NCBI GenBank assembly: GCA_016865955.1
Contig: VGNW01000170.1
Span: forward strand, 1 to 5,115
Length of the DNA stretch: 5,115 nucleotides
Reading direction: 5' to 3'
Origin: Chloroflexota bacterium
GTDB lineage: Bacteria > Chloroflexota > Dehalococcoidia > SZUA-161
Positions 1 to 4,227 of this stretch are shown in pieces. The notes beneath the pieces were generated by a model that did not search any database, was not told the origin of the DNA, and was given only the letters and a program-made list of their open reading frames with translations. Both the position numbers and the translations under genes were made by a program. How positions within the stretch are numbered: the stretch's first letter is position 1; each line of letters opens with the position of its first letter.

Positions 1-139
1 TGCATCTCACCTTTGCCATATCTTAGCCTCCAGTATTCCTTTCCTTAACAATAACAGCTTCAACTATTGTCCGCTATACCCTCTCCCATTTTTTAAGGGA
101 TTTTTTCTCAAGTTGCTAAACGGTCTCTCCCTGTTGATA

Positions 140-169
140 TTGATTGAGACAGCCCTGACATGCTATACT
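140..169 (+). promoter_or_regulatory. Promoter of the tRNA-Asn gene (extended -10)
   Basis: TATACT at 164-169 is preceded by TGC at 161-163, giving an extended -10 box. TTGATT at 140-145 is a partial -35 match with an 18-base spacer. Transcription would start near 176, about 20 bases before the mature tRNA 5' end, which suits a short tRNA leader. The call rests on motif matching and position only. Confidence 0.6.
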
Positions 170-195
170 AAAACACTGTAATTCTGCTGTAACGC

Positions 196-270
196 TCCGC
201 AGTAGCTCAGCGGTAGAGCGGGCGGCTGTTAACCGCTTGGTCGTAGGTTCGAGTCCTACCTGCGGAGCCA
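196..270 (+). tRNA. trnN: tRNA-Asn (anticodon GTT), CCA encoded
   Basis: A complete cloverleaf can be folded by eye. The 7-bp acceptor stem pairs 196-202 with 260-266 perfectly. The D arm pairs GCTC (205-208) with GAGC (216-219). The anticodon stem 221-225/233-237 has one G-T pair and encloses the loop CTGTTAA, with anticodon GTT at 228-230, which reads asparagine codons. The T arm pairs GTAGG (243-247) with CCTAC (255-259) around TTCGAGT. The discriminator base is G267 and CCA is encoded at 268-270. A T-run at 272-276 follows immediately and may help end transcription, though no strong hairpin precedes it other than the tRNA itself. There is no intron and no mismatch in the acceptor or T stems, so the gene looks functional. 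Confidence 0.97.
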
Positions 271-404
271 CTTTTTCTACTCAGACTCGCAATCATAGAG
301 TAAGCCCCAAACTGCCAAAGACCTGCATCACAGAGATTCTACAACGTGTCACATTGAATTCACTATACATCTTATAAGATAGACAAGGTCCGTTCATGCC
401 TTTA

Positions 405-413
405 TGCTATAAT
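405..413 (+). promoter_or_regulatory. Extended -10 promoter of the small ORF/nucleotidyltransferase module
   Basis: TGCTATAAT at 405-413 is a perfect extended -10 element (TGn plus TATAAT). There is no good -35 at the usual distance: TAGACA at 380-385 matches five of six consensus bases but lies 22 bases upstream, which is too far. Extended -10 promoters often do without a -35. Predicted transcription starts near 420, leaving a leader of roughly 77 bases before the ATG at 497. Confidence 0.6.
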
Positions 414-476
414 AGTCGCTACAAAAGTACACAACAAATCAGTCCGGTTTTAAGAAAGTCCAGAGATACAAGGTAA

Positions 477-496
477 ACCTCCAGTGTGGAAGAGGT
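477..496 (+). promoter_or_regulatory. Possible hairpin covering the ribosome binding site of the 77-residue gene
   Basis: ACCTCC at 477-482 can pair with GGA (488-490) and GGT (494-496) around the loop AGTGT, leaving AGA (491-493) as a bulge. An alternative is a simple ACCTC/GAGGT stem (477-481/492-496). Both end directly at the ATG (497) and bury the purine-rich GGAAGAGG that must serve as ribosome binding site. This could damp translation of the module, but a short bulged stem can arise by chance. Confidence 0.3.
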
Positions 497-730
497 ATGA
501 TATTGATAAAAGACAAGAAGCTTTTAGACCAATGGTATAAGAGACAATTGCGTGAAGAGGGACTACATTTCTCTAGCAATATCCGTATTCTCGAAGCCAT
601 GTATGAGGAAGCTCGTATGTTGGGAGTCTTTCCTATACAAGACCGTCTGGAAGGGTTAGAGAGAAAAATTCATCTGGCAAAGGTTGTGAATGTTTCAAAA
701 GCTGCTGGAAAAGATAGCGTTAGCTCTTGA
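497..730 (+). CDS. Small helical protein paired with a nucleotidyltransferase; possible antitoxin-like partner
   Basis: This 77-residue protein starts at the ATG that follows the purine run GGAAGAGG. It is rich in charged residues and probably mostly helical: there is an amphipathic stretch at about residues 5-40 (including KRQLREEGLHFS), then LGVFPIQDRLEGLERKIHLAKVVN at about 43-66. No membrane segment, signal peptide or catalytic motif is visible. I do not recognise a named domain. The 'LEG-(6)-LAKVVN' tail resembles, from memory, small proteins encoded just ahead of AbiEii-type nucleotidyltransferases in other bacteria. The last 41 bp overlap the start of the next gene in another reading frame, so the two are probably translationally coupled and their products made together. 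An antitoxin or adaptor role is inferred from this arrangement only. The last ten or so residues lie in the overlap and may be the least constrained. Confidence 0.7.
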   Translation: MILIKDKKLLDQWYKRQLREEGLHFSSNIRILEAMYEEARMLGVFPIQDRLEGLERKIHLAKVVNVSKAAGKDSVSS

Positions 731-1244
731 GGAGCGAAGCATCGCCTACATGCTCATAGGTGGGCAAGCCCTGCTTCTATATGGGGAGCCCCGACTCACT
801 AAAGATATTGACATTACTCTTGGCATAGGTCCCGAGCGCCTAAATCTCATTCTGGGCACGGTTAAAGATTTACGATTTGATGTGTTAGTTGAAAAACCGG
901 AGAAATTTGTCCCGAAGACCCTCGTTCTCCCCTGCCTGGAGCCCCGGAGCGGTATTCGAGTGGATTTCATTTTCTCGTATTCCCCTTACGAACAAAAAGC
1001 GATAAAGCGAGCAAGCCATGTGAAGATAGGCAGAGCAAATGTGCGTTTTGCCTCGGTGGAAGACCTCATTATCCACAAGGTCATCGCTGGTCGCCCGAGG
1101 GACCTGGAAGATGTGAGAGGTGTATTGATTAAAAATCCAGCAGTGGATGTGACCTATATTCGACGTTGGCTCAAGCAATTCGAAAAAACTACCTCAGAAC
1201 AGCTTGTCAAGCGCTTCAATGAAATCCAGAAGGAAAGTCGCTGA
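690..1244 (+). CDS. AbiEii/MNT-type nucleotidyltransferase, putative toxin of a TA-like module
   Basis: This 184-residue protein belongs to the DNA polymerase beta-like nucleotidyltransferase superfamily. After an N-terminal helix it shows GG at 24-25 (LIGGQALLLYG), the metal-binding pair D39 and D41 in TKDIDITL, and a third acidic residue, D92, in GIRVDFIF. A C-terminal helical part has ASVEDLIIHKVIAGRPRDLEDV (about 111-132), the Lys/Asp pattern typical of AbiEii and MNT proteins. All expected catalytic positions are present, so it should transfer a nucleotide from an NTP to a target. In related type IV TA toxins and MenT enzymes that target can be tRNA or protein; the target here is unknown. 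The ATG at 690 has AAAGG six bases upstream, inside the preceding gene. The N-terminal helix leading into GG matches the family, which supports this start. A house-keeping nucleotidyltransferase role cannot be excluded. Confidence 0.85.
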   Translation: MFQKLLEKIALALEERSIAYMLIGGQALLLYGEPRLTKDIDITLGIGPERLNLILGTVKDLRFDVLVEKPEKFVPKTLVLPCLEPRSGIRVDFIFSYSPYEQKAIKRASHVKIGRANVRFASVEDLIIHKVIAGRPRDLEDVRGVLIKNPAVDVTYIRRWLKQFEKTTSEQLVKRFNEIQKESR

Positions 1245-1272
1245 ACGGCCCGCTTTGAAAGCATAAAACATG

Positions 1273-1290
1273 ATGAAGGCCTAGCTTCAT
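1273..1290 (+). terminator. Hairpin after the nucleotidyltransferase gene, weak terminator candidate
   Basis: ATGAAG (1273-1278) and CTTCAT (1285-1290) pair perfectly around the six-base loop GCCTAG; a G-T pair could extend the stem by one. It lies 28 bases after the stop codon, where a terminator is expected. The stem is AT-rich and only two or three T residues follow, so it is poor as an intrinsic terminator and may be only an RNA-stabilising structure. Confidence 0.35.
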
Positions 1291-1512
1291 TTCCGCTATA
1301 AACCAGAAACTGAAAGTCGTTCGGATTTTCACCTGACGAGCGGAGCCAAATTCTATTTTTTGATTCTGCCCAAATACTCCAACTCGCATCAACTCCCCCC
1401 TTGCTTATTTTTGCCCAACTAGCTTTGGAATGTTTCCTCCATAGGTTTTGTATAGGGCTTGCCTTCTTGCATAAACAAAGGGCTGTCCACATCGGAATTT
1501 CGGCAGAGATTG

Positions 1513-1521
1513 TGTTACAAT
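1513..1521 (+). promoter_or_regulatory. Extended -10 promoter of the Nudix-RyR/TIR-LRR/SLOG operon
   Basis: TGTTACAAT at 1513-1521 combines a TGn extension with TACAAT (five of six consensus bases). No -35 match is seen 16-18 bases upstream. A start near 1528 would leave a leader of about 58 bases. It is the only promoter-like site I found in front of the operon, and the later gaps are too short or too poor in motifs for obvious internal promoters. Confidence 0.45.
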
Positions 1522-1576
1522 ACAGTGGCTAGCTTTCCCTAGAGGCTCATTTTCATAGCGTATCCAACACCCTTTT

Positions 1577-1583
1577 GAGGTGG
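1577..1583 (+). promoter_or_regulatory. Ribosome binding site that fixes the Nudix-RyR start at ATG 1586
   Basis: GAGGTGG matches the anti-Shine-Dalgarno sequence well. An in-frame GTG at 1580 lies inside this site and has no binding site of its own, so the ATG at 1586 is the better start. The difference is two residues. Confidence 0.65.
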
Positions 1584-1585
1584 TT

Positions 1586-2494
1586 ATGCCAGGAAAGCTC
1601 TTCGGATTATCCGCTAAAGTCCTGGTCTGCGATAGGATGAATCGCTGCCTGCTGCTCAGGCGGTCGGCAAAACGCAAGGGAACCTGGACAAAATGGGAGT
1701 TCCCTGGCGGCAAAGTGCACTCCCGGAACAATTTCGAGCGAGCCATACTTCGTGAGGTCGCTGACGCAACGGGATTAACGATTTCCCTTAAGTTTGTACT
1801 CAGCGCCTCTGAGGAGAAGTCGCCCAAAGGCAGAGTAGTGCGCCTAATTCTGGAGGGAAGTCTCGACTCGGGCAAAGTGCGGCTGGGCGATGACTACAAG
1901 GAATACATGTGGGTGAAACGCAGCGAGCTTTCCCAAATTGAGCTGAGTGATGACTGCACCGTCTCAAAGATGACAGTTCGCCTTCCCGCCGATGCAATCA
2001 TTATGAAAGCGTTCGAAGAGTCGGACAGACCCAAGCTGGCGCCTGCCCTGCGCGATACTATTGCCCGGGCTGCGCATGAGGAATACCGCCGCATGCAGGC
2101 GAGCAACGCGCAAGGGGAAGAGACCTCTATGGCGGAATGGGACAAGCTGCCCGATTATCTAAAAGAGTCCAACCGCCAGCAAGCGGACCACATATTCAAT
2201 AAGTTGCAGAGCATTGGCTGCACTGTTCACAAAGTTACCGACCGCGATGTCGAGCGAATAAGGTTCACCAGAGACGAGATTGAAGCAATGGCTGAGATAG
2301 AACACGCTCGCTGGAACGCTGAGCGTCTGCTCAACGGATGGAAATTCGGTGAAAAGAAAGATATACTCAAGAAGACCACGCCTTATCTTGTAGGCTGGTC
2401 GGAACTTCCGAACCAAGTGAAGGAGAAAGACAGACGGATTGTGCGGAGCATACCCGCTCTGCTTGCCAGCATCGGGCTCGAGATTCGGCGATAA
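1586..2494 (+). CDS. Nudix-like domain fused to a RyR domain; predicted nucleotide-binding protein
   Basis: This 302-residue soluble protein has two parts. Residues about 5-135 form a Nudix fold: LSAKVLVCD, WEFPGGKV, then the box region 42-64 and a strand-helix end near YMWVKRSEL. The box is damaged. R56-E57 are kept, but relative to MutT the first Glu is N48 and the final Glu pair is D60-A61, so a key metal ligand is missing and hydrolysis is doubtful. Residues about 157-302 match the RyR domain, named after ryanodine receptors and known in prokaryotic conflict systems: IEHARWNAERLLNGWKFG (237-255), a YLVGWSELP stretch and a KDRRIVRSIP helix. It is preceded by a related half-copy (HEEY, WDKLPDYLKESNRQQAD). 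RyR is proposed, not proven, to bind nucleotide-type ligands. No membrane segment is seen. It is the first gene of the operon with the TIR-LRR and SLOG genes, so a sensor or buffer of a nucleotide signal is the likely role. Confidence 0.85.
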   Translation: MPGKLFGLSAKVLVCDRMNRCLLLRRSAKRKGTWTKWEFPGGKVHSRNNFERAILREVADATGLTISLKFVLSASEEKSPKGRVVRLILEGSLDSGKVRLGDDYKEYMWVKRSELSQIELSDDCTVSKMTVRLPADAIIMKAFEESDRPKLAPALRDTIARAAHEEYRRMQASNAQGEETSMAEWDKLPDYLKESNRQQADHIFNKLQSIGCTVHKVTDRDVERIRFTRDEIEAMAEIEHARWNAERLLNGWKFGEKKDILKKTTPYLVGWSELPNQVKEKDRRIVRSIPALLASIGLEIRR

Positions 2495-2509
2495 TCTAAA
2501 CAATAGTCA

Positions 2510-2527
2510 GCGCTTGAAATCAAGTGC
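2510..2527 (+). repeat. Intercistronic hairpin between the Nudix-RyR and TIR-LRR genes
   Basis: GCGCTTG (2510-2516) pairs with CAAGTGC (2521-2527), with one G-T pair and the loop AAAT. No T-tract follows, so it is not an intrinsic terminator. In a 68-base gap inside an operon it could set mRNA processing or stability, or bind a dimeric regulator. The near-palindrome CTTGAAATCAAG lies at its centre. Confidence 0.4.
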
Positions 2528-2562
2528 ACTCTAATTTCTCCAGACAATGAAGGAGGAAGGCG

Positions 2563-4197
2563 ATGAGTGATGTTTTCATCGCCCATGTGGACGAAGATGC
2601 CGATATTGCGCTGGAGCTCGCTCTCTGCCTGGAAGATGCGGGTTTCACGTCGTGGTGTTACGAGGTCGACAGCCTTCCGGGACCGTCCTACCTCGTACAA
2701 ACAGGACGGGCAGTCGACCAGGCTAAAGCTGTTATCCTGGTTATTTCCCCAAACTCGCTCGGTTCCCGCCAGGTTACCAAAGAGGTGGTCAGAGCACATG
2801 AAAGCGCCAAAGAGTTCATCCCGGTGCGGCGAGGTATTACGCATGTCGAGTTCCAGAACCGGCAGCCGGAGTGGCGGGAAGCCATAGGTGCTGCTGCTTC
2901 GATAGGTATCCCGGAAGATGGCGTTGCCAGCATCGTTCCTCGCATAATTAACGGGCTGAAAACCCTGGGGATTCACCCGGCGCCCAAACCTGATGCAGAA
3001 CGGATCAGGCAACTACGCAAGGCATTCGCCGATGTGCAAAAGGGCGGCACAGTGCCGAAAGCTCCGCCGCCGGCACCGGTTAAAGAACCCGAACCGGAAG
3101 CCGTTACGCCAAAGCCACCGCGCACTAAAACTGCCCGAAAGATTGGAATACAGAAGCGCTGGAAAAAGATAATCGCCATCGCGGCCGCCGTCATCGTCCT
3201 CGGCATCGTGATAGCGATTATAGTCGGCTCGGTTAAATCATGTCCATCAGCACATCAGACGCCGCCAACGCCTAGTCCTACCAAGGCATCAGCGGGCTCG
3301 TCAACACCCACTCCTACCCTCGCACCCACAGGTGTGGTGGTTTTTCACGATACAAACCTGGCAGCAGCAATCAACACCACCCTGAATAAACCAATCGATC
3401 ATCAACTCACAGTAGCCGAGGCGGCTGTCCTGAAACAGCTTAACGCTTGGGACAAAGGGATTACGGACCTCACGGGCATTGAATACTGCGTAAACCTGGA
3501 GAGCCTGCTCTTACCGGGGAACAAGGTACAGGATATAAGCCCCTTGCTTTCACTTCCCAAGCTGAGCGGGCTTGAGTTGAAAGCGAACGAGATTACCGAC
3601 ATTTCCGCTTTCTCTTCCCTGACCAATCTGACTTACCTGTCGCTGGAGTACAACAAGGTAATCGACATAACCCCGCTCTCCTCTCTCACCAAGCTGAGTA
3701 CACTCATCCTATCGAGCAACGGCATCAGTGATATTTCTGCTCTGTCTTCCCTAACCAACCTGCAGAAGCTCTATCTGAACGACAACCAGATAACTGATGT
3801 AACTCCACTCTCACCGCTGACCAGACTGAACGAACTCTTCCTGTCCCGCAACCAGATAGACGATATTTCGCCTCTGTCTAAACTCATTAACCTGGGGAAG
3901 CTCATGTTAGATAACAACAAGATAATCGAGATACATCCCCTCTCCTCCCTGACTAGTTTGGGCGGTCTTTGGCTGGCGCAAAACTATATAACTGAAGTCT
4001 CTGCTCTGTCCGCGCTCACCGGGCTAGCTTACCTCGACCTAACCACGAACGAGATAACGGACATACAGCCTCTAGTTGCTAACTCCGGACTCTCTCATGG
4101 AGATAAGGTGCTCCTCAAGGACAATCCCCTTTCCCAGACACAGGTGGATGTTTATATCGCTCAGCTTAAAGCAAGAGGGGTTAATGTTGACTGGTAG
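2563..4197 (+). CDS. TIR-TM-LRR receptor-like protein
   Basis: This 544-residue membrane protein starts at an ATG six bases after a perfect AGGAGG (2551-2556). Residues 1-137 form a TIR domain: first strand DVFIAHVDEDAD, a GFTSWCYEVDSLPGPS loop region, strand AVILVISPNSLGS, and E74 in SRQVTKEV, the position of the catalytic Glu in NAD-cleaving TIR enzymes. A Pro/Lys-rich cytoplasmic linker (about 138-200) ends in basic residues before a single membrane helix (about 203-222). Positive charges on the N side predict TIR inside and the C-terminus outside. A Thr/Pro-rich spacer (231-256) leads to an internalin-like cap (258-311), nine 22-residue LRRs (312-509) and a C-terminal cap. There is no signal peptide; the helix acts as anchor. 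The likely role is to detect an envelope or external ligand and switch TIR NAD+ chemistry in the cytoplasm. The ligand is unknown, and a pure scaffold role is possible. Confidence 0.93.
   Translation: MSDVFIAHVDEDADIALELALCLEDAGFTSWCYEVDSLPGPSYLVQTGRAVDQAKAVILVISPNSLGSRQVTKEVVRAHESAKEFIPVRRGITHVEFQNRQPEWREAIGAAASIGIPEDGVASIVPRIINGLKTLGIHPAPKPDAERIRQLRKAFADVQKGGTVPKAPPPAPVKEPEPEAVTPKPPRTKTARKIGIQKRWKKIIAIAAAVIVLGIVIAIIVGSVKSCPSAHQTPPTPSPTKASAGSSTPTPTLAPTGVVVFHDTNLAAAINTTLNKPIDHQLTVAEAAVLKQLNAWDKGITDLTGIEYCVNLESLLLPGNKVQDISPLLSLPKLSGLELKANEITDISAFSSLTNLTYLSLEYNKVIDITPLSSLTKLSTLILSSNGISDISALSSLTNLQKLYLNDNQITDVTPLSPLTRLNELFLSRNQIDDISPLSKLINLGKLMLDNNKIIEIHPLSSLTSLGGLWLAQNYITEVSALSALTGLAYLDLTTNEITDIQPLVANSGLSHGDKVLLKDNPLSQTQVDVYIAQLKARGVNVDW
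3496..4089 (+). repeat. Nine tandem 22-residue leucine-rich repeats (66-bp period)
   Basis: Residues 312-509 of the TIR-LRR protein divide without gap or insertion into nine units of the pattern LxxLxLxxNxIxDIxxLSxLTx, the SDS22/internalin-type LRR. Every unit has exactly 22 codons. The frame-level period is strict, but the DNA copies are clearly diverged, so this is an old domain array and not a recent expansion. Such arrays fold as a curved solenoid whose concave face binds protein or glycan. Confidence 0.93.
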
Positions 4198-4214
4198 AAC
4201 CCCGACACGAGCAT

Positions 4215-4219
4215 GGAGG
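4215..4219 (+). promoter_or_regulatory. Ribosome binding site that fixes the SLOG-gene start at ATG 4228
   Basis: GGAGG lies eight bases ahead of the ATG at 4228. An in-frame ATG at 4213 overlaps this site and has no binding site of its own, so the downstream ATG is preferred. The choice changes the protein by five residues. Confidence 0.7.
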
Positions 4220-4227
4220 CAACATTT

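Larger units (their letters stand above)
1245..1585. other. Non-coding region between the nucleotidyltransferase module and the TIR operon
   Basis: These 341 bases contain no convincing gene. Open frames on the minus strand run across this stretch but continue into flanking genes, and I see no family resemblance in their translations, so I treat them as chance. What can be seen: a 6-bp perfect hairpin just after the nucleotidyltransferase stop, a 9-base copy of the tRNA-Asn 3' end (GCGGAGCCA, 1340-1348), a T-run at 1356-1361, and an extended -10 promoter near 1513. It looks like the boundary between two independent units. Confidence 0.6.

Noticed and set aside
84..106. TCCC...GGGA followed by six T residues, a possible terminator of a gene to the left
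   Set aside because: The stem is only four pairs with a nine-base T-rich loop, too weak to call.
278..302. TACTC...GAGTA inverted repeat after the tRNA gene
   Set aside because: Five pairs with a 15-base loop and no T-tract after it. It is more likely chance, although the T-run at 272-276 may itself matter.
1154..1875. Two overlapping minus-strand open frames (1154-1492 and 1405-1875) covering the gap between the modules
   Set aside because: Their translations look like random composition, with no motif or family resemblance. They extend antisense into the nucleotidyltransferase and Nudix genes.
2563..2973. Direct assignment as Thoeris ThsB
   Set aside because: ThsB is a small cytosolic TIR protein. 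This one has a membrane helix and LRRs, and no ThsA with SIR2 or Macro domain is visible in the window. Only the signalling logic is comparable.
2383..3012. A 209-codon minus-strand open frame across the Nudix-RyR/TIR junction
   Set aside because: It is antisense to two clear protein domains and to the strong AGGAGG-led start. Its translation has no recognisable domain, so it is a shadow frame.
3496..4089. CRISPR-like or DNA-level tandem repeat
   Set aside because: The 66-bp period comes from protein LRR units whose DNA copies are diverged. There is no repeat-spacer structure.
4213..4227. Upstream ATG at 4213 as start of the SLOG gene
   Set aside because: It lies on the Shine-Dalgarno sequence that serves the ATG at 4228 and has no binding site of its own.
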